From: Prolixibacteraceae bacterium UBA1413
GTDB lineage: Bacteria > Bacteroidota > Bacteroidia > Bacteroidales > Prolixibacteraceae
Length of the DNA: 64,000 bases
Assembly: GCA_002304925.1 (NCBI GenBank)
Contig: DBPT01000017.1
Coordinates: 123,885-187,884, forward strand
Direction of reading: 5' to 3'
The notes under the pieces were generated by a model. It was not told where the DNA came from. It did not search any database and saw only the letters and a list, made by a program, of their open reading frames with translations. How positions within the stretch are numbered: position 1 is the first letter of the stretch; every line of letters begins with the position of its first letter. Below, one piece after another: positions 16,072-25,984 of the stretch. The position numbers and the translations under genes are program-made.

Positions 16072-17917
16072 ACATCCGGCATTCGTCTTCCCCTTCGTGG
16101 TTGGTATGTTGTTTATCTTCATATACCTGCCGGTGATTTATGTGACATGGCTCCGCAAAAATTCCCTCGCCGATTTCAAGACCATTCTGCGCAGCATCTT
16201 CACCACCAACACCCTGAAAGCGGTCAGGGAAATCTTCAGTGAGTGCCTGCTCCACCGGCGGATCTTCCGTTACAACATCCGCCTGGGCTATATGCACATG
16301 AGCCTTGCCTTCGGATGGTTTCTGCTCATCGTGGTCGGAAAGATCGAAACCATGGTCTTCACCCACGACGGTTTCAACCCGCCTTACCTGCCCGTATTTT
16401 TCAAATATTTCTATCCCAGCGGCATCCCCGACACCTTTAAGGGCCGTTTTTTCCTGATGATCATGGACCTGCTCCTCATCCTGGTGCTCAGCGGGCTGTT
16501 CCTGGCGTTTCTCAAAAGGTTCCGTTCCCGGGTGCTGGGGATGAAACGGACTACGAAGCACATTTTTCCCGACCGGATTGCGCTCACCTTTTTGTGGTTT
16601 ATCTTTCCGCTGCGGTGGTTTGCTGAAAGTGTGACGGCGGGAATTGCCGGGAGCGGAGGTTTCTTTACCCTCGGATCGGGAAGAGCGTTGGCCTCATTCC
16701 TTCCCCTCGAAGACCTCCTTCTTCCGTCCTGGTGGGCCTATTCCATCGTGCTGGGGGGATTTTTCTTCGCCCTTCCCTTTTCGCGGTATATGCATATCTT
16801 TACCGAGGTGGTTCTGATCTTTCTGAAGTACTGGAATTTGGCCACCCCTGAACGGCAAAACGCGTATGCCGATTTTGAGATCAATGCATGCTCGCGTTGC
16901 GGAATTTGCACCAACGTATGCCAGTTATCAGCCGATGCCGGGATCACCCATTCCCAGGCGGTCTATTTCCTGCGCGATTTACGATATGGCACGCCCGAAC
17001 GGCCGGTTCTGGAAAACTGTTTCCTCTGTGGCCGCTGCAGCCAGGCCTGTCCGGTCGAAATCGGTATCGACCAGCTCAGGATTGCCGGCAGGAAAAGGAT
17101 GATGAACGCCATCGCTCCGGCTGCAGAAATGCGTCCCGTTGTATCTGCCAACGGGGAAAAGGTGGATGTGCTCTATTTTGCAGGATGCATGTCGCACCTT
17201 ACTCCCGGCATTATTGATGCCACGCGGGAGATACTGACCCGTGCCGGGATCCGTTTTTCGGTGCTTGACGACCGGGAGGAGGTATGTTGCGGCCGTCCGG
17301 CCAGGCAGGCGGGTTTCGCTGACCAGGCACGGAGCATCATCGCCCGCACCACGGCGCTCATCAACCGGTCGGGAGCTTCCCTGCTGCTGGTGACCTGCCC
17401 CATCTGCTACAAAGTGTTTAACGAGGAATATGATCTTCCCATCCCGGTGGAACACCATACTGTTTTTCTGAACCGGCTGATGACGGAGAGACCCTCCCTC
17501 TTCCGGAAGAGCTCGCTCAGGATGAGCTACCACGACCCTTGCGACCTGGGCCGGGGTTCGGGAATTTACGAACAGCCGCGGAGCATCATCCGGCGGACCG
17601 GTGTGCTGGTATCTGCCGCGCATGAAAGGGAGGACGCCCTCTGCTGCGGTGGAAGCCTGGCCAACCTGGCCATCACCCCCCGGCAAAGAACCCTGGTCAC
17701 CGACAGTGCCTACCAGATGCTGACGGCGGGAAATCCCGATTATGTCGTCACCTCCTGTCCGCTCTGCAAGAAAACCTTCGCCGCCGGAAAACGGGAAATC
17801 CCCGTTGCCGACATTGCCGAGATCGCGCGGATGATGCTGCAACCCGAAGAGATCCTGCACCCTGAGAAAGCCGGCGAAGCGGAATTGGAATCAGAAGGAC
17901 AGGAAATTTGCCAATAA
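16058..17917 (+). CDS. Membrane Fe-S oxidoreductase, HdrD/EMO (FadF)-like
   Basis: The 619-residue protein fuses a membrane domain to an HdrD-like domain. About five hydrophobic helices lie in residues 1-270 and include histidines in helices (GYMHMSL, RYMHIFTE) that could bind haem b. Two ferredoxin motifs follow (CSRCGICTNVC, CFLCGRCSQACP), then two CCG units (EVCCGRPA with TCPICY; YHDPCDLGRG, LCCGGSL and SCPLCKK). The same order is known in membrane ETF:quinone oxidoreductases (EMO, FadF) and in HdrDE/DsrMK systems. The likely job is electron exchange between the soluble Hdr-like proteins and menaquinone. A CCTTAAC repeat run starts at its stop codon. Confidence 0.85.
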   Translation: MNFTEHPAFVFPFVVGMLFIFIYLPVIYVTWLRKNSLADFKTILRSIFTTNTLKAVREIFSECLLHRRIFRYNIRLGYMHMSLAFGWFLLIVVGKIETMVFTHDGFNPPYLPVFFKYFYPSGIPDTFKGRFFLMIMDLLLILVLSGLFLAFLKRFRSRVLGMKRTTKHIFPDRIALTFLWFIFPLRWFAESVTAGIAGSGGFFTLGSGRALASFLPLEDLLLPSWWAYSIVLGGFFFALPFSRYMHIFTEVVLIFLKYWNLATPERQNAYADFEINACSRCGICTNVCQLSADAGITHSQAVYFLRDLRYGTPERPVLENCFLCGRCSQACPVEIGIDQLRIAGRKRMMNAIAPAAEMRPVVSANGEKVDVLYFAGCMSHLTPGIIDATREILTRAGIRFSVLDDREEVCCGRPARQAGFADQARSIIARTTALINRSGASLLLVTCPICYKVFNEEYDLPIPVEHHTVFLNRLMTERPSLFRKSSLRMSYHDPCDLGRGSGIYEQPRSIIRRTGVLVSAAHEREDALCCGGSLANLAITPRQRTLVTDSAYQMLTAGNPDYVVTSCPLCKKTFAAGKREIPVADIAEIARMMLQPEEILHPEKAGEAELESEGQEICQ

Positions 17918-18034
17918 CCTCAACCTTAACCTTAACTTCAGCCTCAACATTCTTCGGTTTCCGGGGATTACTGCGGTTGAGCCCTTTCAGGGCTCTGGTG
18001 GTCTGCGTCATTAAGCTTAACCTCAACCTCAGAT
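17914..18034. repeat. CCTTAAC-type short repeat blocks after the Hdr-like operon
   Basis: Two runs of the short repeat (aacctcaaccttaacc at 17916-17931 with following ttaacttcagcctcaac, and ttaacctcaacctcag at about 18017-18032) surround a small hairpin-like gccctttcagggctc. The gap between convergent genes contains nothing else. Confidence 0.65.
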
Positions 18035-18615
18035 TATTTCTCCGGCACCCTGTACCACTTGTTGACCACCTCGCCGGGGGTGTAGTTTTCGATGTATGTG
18101 ACAGCTTCGGCGGGTGTTGCGCAGATGTGGAAGAGCCGGCGGTATTCCGGTTTTGAGAAGTTCCCGCCGAAGGCCTCTTCGAATTGCAGGAAGAGGTGGC
18201 GGTAAAAATTGCAGGTATTGACAAAGACGACAGGTTTGCGGTGGTAATCGAGTTGTTTGAGGGTGATCACCTCGAGGATCTCTTCGAGGGTTCCGAAGCC
18301 TCCCGGGAGAGCCACAAATGCGTCGCTCAGTTCTCGCATGCGGGCTTTTCTTTCCATCATGCCGGCGGTGATCTCCACTTCGTGTGAATGGTTGGACACC
18401 AGGTCGCGTCCCTGCATCATCTCGGGGATGATGCCGGTGGTACGGGCTCCGGCAGCCCTGGCGGCAATGGTCAGCGCTTCCATCAACCCCACGTTGGCCC
18501 CTCCGTTGATGAGGGAATGCCCTTTTTCTCCGATCAGCCTCCCCAGCGCACGTGCATCTTCAAAATAAGTTTCGGAGATGGCATTGCTGGAGGAACAAAA
18601 TACGCAAATATTCAT
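18034..18615 (-). CDS. LOG-family protein (TIGR00730; cytokinin riboside 5'-monophosphate phosphoribohydrolase-like)
   Basis: The 193-residue protein has the family motif PGGFGTLEEILEV and the N-terminal ICVFCSSSN with GGANVGLM. LOG proteins cleave nucleoside 5'-monophosphates to free base and ribose 5-phosphate; the bacterial physiological substrate (AMP or modified adenine nucleotides) is uncertain. The start MNICVFC at 18615 fits the family; the longer frame to 18678 would overlap gyrB. Only 1 bp separates it from the gyrB stop, so it is probably co-transcribed with gyrB. Confidence 0.88.
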   Translation of the reverse strand: MNICVFCSSSNAISETYFEDARALGRLIGEKGHSLINGGANVGLMEALTIAARAAGARTTGIIPEMMQGRDLVSNHSHEVEITAGMMERKARMRELSDAFVALPGGFGTLEEILEVITLKQLDYHRKPVVFVNTCNFYRHLFLQFEEAFGGNFSKPEYRRLFHICATPAEAVTYIENYTPGEVVNKWYRVPEK

Positions 18616-18616
18616 T

Positions 18617-20596
18617 TTACGCGTCGATGTTGGCGTAGATGGCGTGGTCTTCGATGAATTTCCGGCGTGGCGGGACATCGTCGCCCATCAGCATAGCGAA
18701 GATATGGTCGGCTTCCGCAGCATTTTCAATGGTCACCTGCTGAAGGGTTCTTTTATCTGGGTTCATGGTGGTTTCCCACAACTGCTCAGCATTCATCTCT
18801 CCCAGACCTTTGTAACGCTGGACATTGACGCTTGATTCATTTCCTTCGGCCCACTCTTTGATCAGCTGTATCCGTTGTTGTTCTGTCCATGCGTACTGCT
18901 CCTTTTTCCCCTTCTTAACCAGGTAAAGGGGCGGGGTGGCCAGGTAGAGGTGGCCGCGGCGGATCAATTCCTGCATGTAGCGGAAGAAAAAGGTCATGAT
19001 CAGCGTGTCGATATGGCTTCCGTCGACGTCGGCGTCAGTCATGATGATGACCTTGTGATAACGGAGTTTTTCGAGGTTGAGACCTTTGGAGTCGTCTTCG
19101 GTGCCGATGGAGACTCCCAGGGCGGTGAAGATATTTTTGATTTCTTCGTTTTCGAAGATTTTGTGCTGCATGGCTTTTTCGACGTTGAGGATCTTTCCCC
19201 GGAGGGGCAGGATGGCCTGGGTACGCCTGTCGCGCCCCTGTTTGGCGGTTCCTCCTGCGGAATCGCCCTCCACGATGAAGAGCTCACATAGTGCGGGATC
19301 GCGTTCAGAGCAGTCACTGAGTTTTCCGGGGAGGCCGCCTCCCGATAGGGAATTTTTGCGCTGGACCAGTTCACGTGCTTTGCGGGCGGCATGACGGGCC
19401 TGGGCGGCCAGGATCACCTTGTCCATGATGATCCGCGCCGAACGGGGATTCTCTTCCAGGTAGTTGGTGAGCATCTCGCTGACCGCCTGGTCGACGGAAG
19501 CCGTCACTTCCGAATTTCCCAGCTTGGTCTTTGTCTGGCCTTCGAACTGCGGCTCCTGCACCTTCACCGAGATCACGGCCGTCAGTCCTTCCCGGAAGTC
19601 GTCTCCGTTGATCTCCAGCTTGAGCTTGGCAAGCAATCCCGACTGGTCGGCATAACTCTTCATGGTACGCGTTAAACCCCTCCGGAAACCCGTTAGGTGC
19701 GAGCCCCCTTCGATGGTGTTTATATTGTTCACGTACGAATGGACATTCTCGGAATAGGAGTTGTTGTACTGAAGGGCGATTTCCACCGGAATCCCGTTCT
19801 TTTCGGTGGAGACATGGATGATCTCGGGCGTCAGCTTAACCCGCGAATCATCGAGATATTCCACAAACTCCTTCAGTCCCTGGGAGGAGAAAAAAGTCTC
19901 GCTTTTGAATTCCCCGTTCTCTTTGATGACCCTTTCGTCGGTGATCTTCAGGCTGATGCCTGCATTCAGGAAAGCCAGCTCCCGGAGCCTCACCGTCAGG
20001 ATCTCATATTTGTATTCCGTAGTCTGAAAAATGGTGTTGTCGGGTTTGAAGGTGATGATGGTGCCGGTTTCGTCGCTAAGGCCACATTCTCTGACGGGAT
20101 ACAGCGGTTTGCCGATGTTGTACTCCTGCACCCAAACTTTTCCGTCGCGGCGCACTTCCGCCTTCATGTAAGATGATAAGGCGTTCACACACGATACGCC
20201 CACCCCGTGCAACCCTCCCGACACCTTGTAGCTGCCTTTGTCAAATTTCCCTCCGGCATGGAGGACCGTCAGCGCTACTTCGAGTGCCGACCGGTTTTCC
20301 TTGGTATGCAATTCCGTGGGAATCCCCCGGCCGTCATCTTTCACCGTGACCGAGTTGTCGGGATGGATGGTCACTTCAATATTTTGGCAGTAACCTGCCA
20401 GCGCCTCATCAATCGAGTTGTCCACCACTTCGTAAACCAGGTGATGCAATCCCCGGTCGTTCACGTCGCCGATATACATGGCCGGACGCTTCCGTACCGC
20501 CTCGAGACCTTCAAGCACCTGGATACTGTCAGCTCCGTAATTCTCATCCGTATTTCCGTTCCCGTTCAGCTGACCGTTCATTTCATTATCACTCAT
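18617..20596 (-). CDS. gyrB: DNA gyrase subunit B
   Basis: The 659-residue ATPase subunit of gyrase. The GHKL domain has YIGDVNDRGLHHLVYEVVDNSIDEA, DDGRGIP and GGLHGVGVSCVNALS. The TOPRIM domain has FIVEGDSAGGTAKQGR and DADVDGSHI, and the C-terminus has RYKGLGEMNAEQLWETTM. A GyrB rather than ParE identity is supported by length and by RKRPAMYIGD...ESLGS-type context, though ParE cannot be excluded by motif alone. The first 20 residues are Asn/Gly-rich and poorly conserved. Promoter-like TATATTTG lies at 20736-20743 on the minus strand. Confidence 0.93.
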   Translation of the reverse strand: MSDNEMNGQLNGNGNTDENYGADSIQVLEGLEAVRKRPAMYIGDVNDRGLHHLVYEVVDNSIDEALAGYCQNIEVTIHPDNSVTVKDDGRGIPTELHTKENRSALEVALTVLHAGGKFDKGSYKVSGGLHGVGVSCVNALSSYMKAEVRRDGKVWVQEYNIGKPLYPVRECGLSDETGTIITFKPDNTIFQTTEYKYEILTVRLRELAFLNAGISLKITDERVIKENGEFKSETFFSSQGLKEFVEYLDDSRVKLTPEIIHVSTEKNGIPVEIALQYNNSYSENVHSYVNNINTIEGGSHLTGFRRGLTRTMKSYADQSGLLAKLKLEINGDDFREGLTAVISVKVQEPQFEGQTKTKLGNSEVTASVDQAVSEMLTNYLEENPRSARIIMDKVILAAQARHAARKARELVQRKNSLSGGGLPGKLSDCSERDPALCELFIVEGDSAGGTAKQGRDRRTQAILPLRGKILNVEKAMQHKIFENEEIKNIFTALGVSIGTEDDSKGLNLEKLRYHKVIIMTDADVDGSHIDTLIMTFFFRYMQELIRRGHLYLATPPLYLVKKGKKEQYAWTEQQRIQLIKEWAEGNESSVNVQRYKGLGEMNAEQLWETTMNPDKRTLQQVTIENAAEADHIFAMLMGDDVPPRRKFIEDHAIYANIDA

Positions 20597-20735
20597 AATT
20601 TTCTCCTGATTTGTCTCTTCTGTTTTCCAATGGTCCGTTAAACCAATTGACCTTTTCAGTCGTGTAAATTGGTTCTGGAAAACATCTGTTAATCAATAAC
20701 TTAAAAAGTCGAAATTCTCTCTTCAAACCAACGTG

Positions 20736-20743
20736 CAAATATA
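20736..20743 (-). promoter_or_regulatory. Bacteroidota -7 promoter element for gyrB
   Basis: Read on the minus strand the site is TATATTTG, an exact TAnnTTTG match, about 140 bp before the gyrB start codon. The long leader between them has no gene. Confidence 0.5.
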
Positions 20744-20824
20744 ACAAAATTACCCGTGGGAAGGGAGATTCCACGGGTTAAAACGCCATTTTGTTAATAA
20801 ATTAATACCGGCAAAAATCAGTTT

Positions 20825-22705
20825 TTAGAAAGAATAACTGATTCCCGCCAGCATGTTGAAACTTTGGACTGGATAGCCCAGCCAGCGCTCATATTTCTGC
20901 AATCCGAAATTGTTAAGTTGCGCGAAAGCCGACAGTTTTGAGGTGATGGCATAGTTTCCCCTTAGGTTGATGTCGAAAGCGGTCTCCAGGGTATATTCCT
21001 TCAGTGCTGGTTTTAAAAGGGATTCCGGATCGTTAATGTCGACAAAGATTCCGTCAAAGAAATCATATTGTTTGACCAGTCCGGTCCGTTTCCCGATGGC
21101 ATAAATGTCGGCGGCCACGCTAAGGCGGTCGTTCACCATGTAATTCAGGGTCACTGTGGCGTCGAAGGAGGGCATGTTCCACGCTTTGGCTTCCCTGGTC
21201 ATCTTGTACTTGTAGATGTTGGCGCTCAGCAATACGTTGATTTTGTCCCCGACGATGTAAGTGATCTCTCCGTTGAACTTTGTGATGTTCAGGCTGTCGT
21301 ACAATACCTTGAAGGTGTTGTCAACATAATCGGGACCGGGCCCGGGAAAAGCGCCGGGAGTGTCGAATCCCTGTAGGTAGTAAAAAGGACGGTCATTGAA
21401 GATGGAATGGTCGACCTGGATCTTAAAATTGGTCTTTGACGAGAGTCGTCCGTCAAAGCCGCCGAAGAATCTGAATTTCTCGAGGTGGTTTTTCACGCTC
21501 AGTTTCGGGTCGACGAAAGGATTTTCGCAGGCGACGGCAGAGTAGTGGTTATGGTGGTAGTCACCGTCGACGCCTGCGAACATGTTGATGATCTCCTTCA
21601 CCGGGGAGAAGTTAAAGCGCACATCGGGGGCGATCTTAAAGGAGGTCTCGTCCACTTTTCCGCGAACGATCCAGGATTTAAAACCCAGCTTGAGGTTAAT
21701 GGTTTCATTTCCGAGGAAGACCGCAGGTTTGAAATAGACCCAGGTTTGCTTTCTTGTATCGGTATCATACTCCAGGAGTTGCCTGATTTCGTCGGGCAAA
21801 ACGTTCAGAAGTCCGGGGAGGGGAGTGATATCGGGCCAGGAGGAATAGACCGAAGAGACCCCCGAGTATTCGATGCCGGCGTTCAAAAGGAGGGAGAAGC
21901 CCTGCCGCGGACGGTTGAAATCCATATTGAAGCGGGCGAAATCCTCGCGTTGTCCCGTTTTGGTTCCGAAGCGGTAATAGTCAAAGTCAAGTCCCGCCGA
22001 AGGGTCGCTTTTCGTGGCATAGATATTTCGGAGGTTGATGTTGATTCCTCCGCGGGTGAAGGCTTGCTTGTCGCCCTGATGGGAATATTCCTGTTTCTCC
22101 TTTTTCAGAATATAGGGAATGGTGTCGCCCTCCCCGGTTCCGGGGTATCCGTAGTAGCGGAAGCCGTTGTGGGTCACGCCCAGGTTCATCGAGAGCGTCG
22201 ATTTCCGGAACATGTGTTTGAGGAATACTTCCGCCTCGTTGTCCGAAAAGGGTGCCTGTACCCGGTCGCCGTTCAGCAGGGTGAGCTTGCTGTGCGACGA
22301 CAGATGTTTGGCGTGCAACCCGAAGATGGAGTTCTTGCTCTTCTTGTTGTTGAAATAGAGTTCTCCGTAGGGTTTGTTATAATTCCCGAAACCCGCCCTG
22401 ACCAGTCCGAATCCGGGTTCATCCTTCGGTTTTCCGATGATGTTGGCGGCTTGGAGGGTTTTCACCGAGAGCGTGGAAAATACCGGTTTGCCGTCTATGG
22501 TGTATCTGAAATCGGGTTTTCGCTGAGCTTCGTCTTTGATGACCGGCATCTCGTTGATTTTTTCCGCATCGATTGCCGTGGGGGCATAGGCTTTGACTAC
22601 TTCCACCTCGCGGTGAATGGTGTCGGTCTGTGGGGTGGCTGATATCGGGGCTCCCAGGAGAAAGGCCAGCAGGGCCATTCCGGTTGAAAAATCTCGTATC
22701 GTCAT
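20825..22705 (-). CDS. Putative outer-membrane beta-barrel protein, TonB-receptor-like without plug
   Basis: The 626-residue protein has a signal peptide (about residues 1-25, ending ISATPQ) and a long series of alternating hydrophobic/aromatic strands, ending in the barrel-type C-terminus NMLAGISYSF. The N-terminal part has YAPTAIDAEKINEMPVI and later FSTLSVKTLQ, but no TonB plug domain that I can see. This type of protein is encoded next to a large TPR protein in many Bacteroidota and is often annotated only as hypothetical or TonB-receptor-like. It lies 15 bp downstream of the TPR gene on the same strand and is probably made and assembled with it. Transport substrate unknown. Confidence 0.7.
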   Translation of the reverse strand: MTIRDFSTGMALLAFLLGAPISATPQTDTIHREVEVVKAYAPTAIDAEKINEMPVIKDEAQRKPDFRYTIDGKPVFSTLSVKTLQAANIIGKPKDEPGFGLVRAGFGNYNKPYGELYFNNKKSKNSIFGLHAKHLSSHSKLTLLNGDRVQAPFSDNEAEVFLKHMFRKSTLSMNLGVTHNGFRYYGYPGTGEGDTIPYILKKEKQEYSHQGDKQAFTRGGININLRNIYATKSDPSAGLDFDYYRFGTKTGQREDFARFNMDFNRPRQGFSLLLNAGIEYSGVSSVYSSWPDITPLPGLLNVLPDEIRQLLEYDTDTRKQTWVYFKPAVFLGNETINLKLGFKSWIVRGKVDETSFKIAPDVRFNFSPVKEIINMFAGVDGDYHHNHYSAVACENPFVDPKLSVKNHLEKFRFFGGFDGRLSSKTNFKIQVDHSIFNDRPFYYLQGFDTPGAFPGPGPDYVDNTFKVLYDSLNITKFNGEITYIVGDKINVLLSANIYKYKMTREAKAWNMPSFDATVTLNYMVNDRLSVAADIYAIGKRTGLVKQYDFFDGIFVDINDPESLLKPALKEYTLETAFDINLRGNYAITSKLSAFAQLNNFGLQKYERWLGYPVQSFNMLAGISYSF

Positions 22706-22720
22706 GATTCCTCGGTTTTC

Positions 22721-25700
22721 TTAATTGATTTTGATTTGCATGGGATTGGCCTGCGCGGGCTCCGTCTCCTTCTTTTCGCGGGCTTCGACCTCGTTAAGCT
22801 TTCTTTGTGTTTCGGCGATGATGCCGTCGTCTTTGACGGGATAATTTTCCAGAAGGCTTTTCAGGGTATGCTTGGCCTGGAAGTCGTCTTTCCGTGCCAC
22901 ATAGATGTCGGAGAGCAGGATGAAACTCTTTGCCAGCCAGAACTGGTGGGAGGTTCCCTTGTTGATGAAGTCCATGATCTCCTTTTCGGAAGCTGCCAGG
23001 TTTTGTTTTTTGAAGTAGACATCGGCCAGGAGGTATTTGGCTTCGGCGCCACCGGCGGTGTTGGTTTCCGCGGAAGCTTCCTGCAACCCCGGCAAGGCCT
23101 GGTCATAATTTCCCAGCATGTAATATGATTTGGCGCTGACGTAGGAGGCTTCACGGGTCAGCTCGGGGGTGACCTTTTCGGCCTTCGTGAGTTTTGCGGC
23201 ATCGTCGATGGCGTTACGGAATTTCTCCATCCTGAAGTTACAGCGCATTTTCCCCGCCAGCGCCCGCACTTTGTTCCAGGGGTTGTTAGAAACGGTTTCC
23301 AGCCGGTCGAAAAGTTCGAGGGCTTCGGTGAGCTTCCCTGCGTTGAAGAGCATTTCGGAAGCCCGCGCCAGGGCTTGTTCGCTGAAAGCACTCAGTGGCT
23401 GACGCGTCACATAGAGATAGTGGTCGAGCGATTCGGTATATCTCTCCTTGGCATAAAGGGCTTCCCCCAGGTAGAAATGGGCGTTCAGGACGAAGCTTCC
23501 GTCGGGGAACTGCTTCAGGTACCTTTCCAACTGGGCGATGGCGTTCGGGTCGTTGGCCATGAACTGCTTTTCGGCGGAGTAGTAGGTCAGGGAATCCTGT
23601 TCCGAGGTGGTCACCACGCTCCCCGACCCCAGGGTGTTGGCATAGGCGAAGTAAGCATCCACGTTGTTCATCTCGACATAGCAGTTTTTGATCCCCATGA
23701 GGGCTGCCTGGGCTTCCTGGGTACCTCCGTAATTCTCGGCCACCTGCTTGTAATATTTCAGCGCATTCTGGTACTCGGAGAGGTTGTAATTCACGAGGCC
23801 CATCTGGAGCAGGGCTTTGGGATAATAGGTGCTCTCCCGGTATTTGTCGATGATGGCCTGGTATTCCCTTTTGGCATCGCTGAATTTTCCTTCCCTTTCA
23901 TAGGAGCGCCCCAATTCGTAATGGGCGTCGTCGACATAGGGCGACTGCGGGAAGGAGGTGACCAGGCTCCTGAGCTGGCTGATCTTTCCTGCCTCGTTGC
24001 GCTGAAGTCCGCTGCAATAGGCCATCTGGTACAGGGAGTAGTCGGCATCGTAAACCTTCATCGAAAAGGCCTGTTGGTAATTGCGGACCGCTTCGGAATA
24101 TTCCCGCGACACGAAATGGGTATCGCCCACCCGGTTGTAAACGTCAGCCACCTTGTTGGTGCGCTTTCCAAGGCTGGCCGTCAGGAATTTGTTGAAATTG
24201 GTCCGGGCTCTGCCGTAATCCTCCAGCTTGAAATAGGAGTACCCCAGGTTGTAAAAAGCCTCATTGTACTCGGGGATGGACGAAGCCCCCGGTGTTGCCA
24301 GAAACTGGTTATAGCCCGTAATGGCTGCATTGTAGTCCCCGGTGCGGTAAAGCGCTTCGGCACGCCAGAAACGGGCCCCCCCAGTGACGGGATTGGCAAT
24401 GGCGTTCTGCAGCGACTTGTCGAAATAGGAAATGGCCTGCTCATACGACTCGTTGCTGAAAAGTTCCAGTCCCCGGTAATAGGTCACCCGCTGATAGGCC
24501 TGGTTGATTTCGGGATTCCTGACCTTGATCTTTTCGATGGAACTGATGGCGTCGCGGTAGTTTTTCGTCACCATGTACACCTGTACGAGGTACTCATAAG
24601 CGGCGGTGTTGCGGTCGGAATTGGGGTAGAGGGTGATGTATTTGTCAAAGGCCTTAATGGTCTCATTGAATGGTGAATAGGAAAGTTCATAAGTCAGCTT
24701 GGCGTAGTTGAAGAGGGCGTCCTCCTTGATGGCTGCGTCAAAATCCATTTCCGAAGCCGCCTCAAACGCGATGCGCGCCTTCTCTTTCCGGTCAGTTTTC
24801 ACATAGGCGTCGGCCAGGATGTAGTAGCTGTTCTGGGCCATCAGGTCGGTTCCCTTGGAGGCCCTTTCCAGGAAGGGGACTGCTTTGTCATATTCTCCGC
24901 CATGATACAGGGAGAACCCCAGGATGTAGTTGTCCTCGCGCGATTTCGTCCCGGGGGTTTCGTGGTAATATTCCAGGAACTGAAGAGCGTCGGAATAGCG
25001 GCGCATGTGAAAGTAAGAATCCCCGATGATCTTGGAGAGTTCGGGCTTGTAGGACTCTTCCACGTCGTTGATGATGGGGACGATGTAGTCAATCACATCG
25101 TCATACTGCCCTTTCTTGTAATAAATCTGACTCACATACATGGGGATCACCTTGTTGAAATTGGGATCGTTCTCCAACTGGCGGAATCCTTCCAGGGCGG
25201 TGTCATAATCCTCCTTCAGGTAGTTGATGTGGGAATAGTAGTAGAGCGCGGGCCGGGCCAGGATGTGCTTTTTGTCCTTGATCATGACAAACTCGTTGAG
25301 CGCCAGGTCGAGCTCGTCGATCATCATGTAAGATATCCCGGTCATATAGCCGATTTCCACCTGGTCATCCTGCGAAAGACCGTCCCTTTCCACGCTGCCG
25401 AGGGTGCGTACAGCCAGTTGGTGCCTTTTTTTCTCGAACTGGTACTGTCCGAGGTAGAATTTTGCGTAATTGCTGTACGGACTGTCGGCATACTCTTTAA
25501 TAAAATTGTTGAGCAGTTTGTCGCCCGTCACATGTTCGGACCGGAGCGCCGAGAGGGCCATGTAGTAATAGGCTTCGGAAGCAATCTCGGACCGGGGGTC
25601 TGCTTTTTCAAAGATCTTTTCAAACTGCCGGTAAGAGGCGTTGTATTTGTGGGTGTGAAACAACTCTTTTCCGAGGGCGATATCCTTCTGGATTTCAGTG

Positions 25701-25783
25701 TAATAATGGGTTTCCTGAGCCTGAATTCCCATTGCCAGGAACAATAGGAAGGCCATGAATGCAGGTAGCTTACATTTCTTCAT
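22721..25783 (-). CDS. Large secreted tetratricopeptide-repeat protein
   Basis: The 1020-residue protein has a signal peptide (hydrophobic residues 7-22, MGIQAQ) and then many TPR-type helical hairpins with repeated ...A.Y..G..Y...G.Y..A...F elements throughout (for example KYNASYRQFEKIFEKA near the start and EYNEAFYNLGYSYFKLEDYGRA in the middle). It ends in a Glu/Lys-rich tail, EAREKKETEPAQ. It resembles YbgF/BamD-type scaffolds in fold but is far longer. Operon with the beta-barrel gene downstream suggests a periplasmic scaffold for that barrel. Specific function not known. Confidence 0.8.
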   Translation of the reverse strand: MKKCKLPAFMAFLLFLAMGIQAQETHYYTEIQKDIALGKELFHTHKYNASYRQFEKIFEKADPRSEIASEAYYYMALSALRSEHVTGDKLLNNFIKEYADSPYSNYAKFYLGQYQFEKKRHQLAVRTLGSVERDGLSQDDQVEIGYMTGISYMMIDELDLALNEFVMIKDKKHILARPALYYYSHINYLKEDYDTALEGFRQLENDPNFNKVIPMYVSQIYYKKGQYDDVIDYIVPIINDVEESYKPELSKIIGDSYFHMRRYSDALQFLEYYHETPGTKSREDNYILGFSLYHGGEYDKAVPFLERASKGTDLMAQNSYYILADAYVKTDRKEKARIAFEAASEMDFDAAIKEDALFNYAKLTYELSYSPFNETIKAFDKYITLYPNSDRNTAAYEYLVQVYMVTKNYRDAISSIEKIKVRNPEINQAYQRVTYYRGLELFSNESYEQAISYFDKSLQNAIANPVTGGARFWRAEALYRTGDYNAAITGYNQFLATPGASSIPEYNEAFYNLGYSYFKLEDYGRARTNFNKFLTASLGKRTNKVADVYNRVGDTHFVSREYSEAVRNYQQAFSMKVYDADYSLYQMAYCSGLQRNEAGKISQLRSLVTSFPQSPYVDDAHYELGRSYEREGKFSDAKREYQAIIDKYRESTYYPKALLQMGLVNYNLSEYQNALKYYKQVAENYGGTQEAQAALMGIKNCYVEMNNVDAYFAYANTLGSGSVVTTSEQDSLTYYSAEKQFMANDPNAIAQLERYLKQFPDGSFVLNAHFYLGEALYAKERYTESLDHYLYVTRQPLSAFSEQALARASEMLFNAGKLTEALELFDRLETVSNNPWNKVRALAGKMRCNFRMEKFRNAIDDAAKLTKAEKVTPELTREASYVSAKSYYMLGNYDQALPGLQEASAETNTAGGAEAKYLLADVYFKKQNLAASEKEIMDFINKGTSHQFWLAKSFILLSDIYVARKDDFQAKHTLKSLLENYPVKDDGIIAETQRKLNEVEAREKKETEPAQANPMQIKIN

Positions 25784-25984
25784 TCCGGTAAGTTTTAACT
25801 GGACTGTTACAGCAAATAACGTGCAAAGCTGAGATGGCTGCCATAATTTGTCGAAAATAGAACAATCCGCCGGGGTAAAGCCTGCCTGCGGAAGCTATTT
25901 CTCAACAAAAAACTGTTAGTTACTTTCGTTTATTATCGGGGATGGTAAAAAAGTTTGCTTTACCTTCGTCAAAAAAAGGGTAAA

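Noticed and set aside
21485..22642. Plus-strand frame of 385 codons opposite the beta-barrel gene
   Set aside because: Complement of the barrel gene with no family resemblance; high GC makes shadow frames common here.
23375..24676. Long plus-strand frame of 433 codons opposite the TPR gene
   Set aside because: It is the complement of a clear TPR gene with strong coding character; it has no family motifs.
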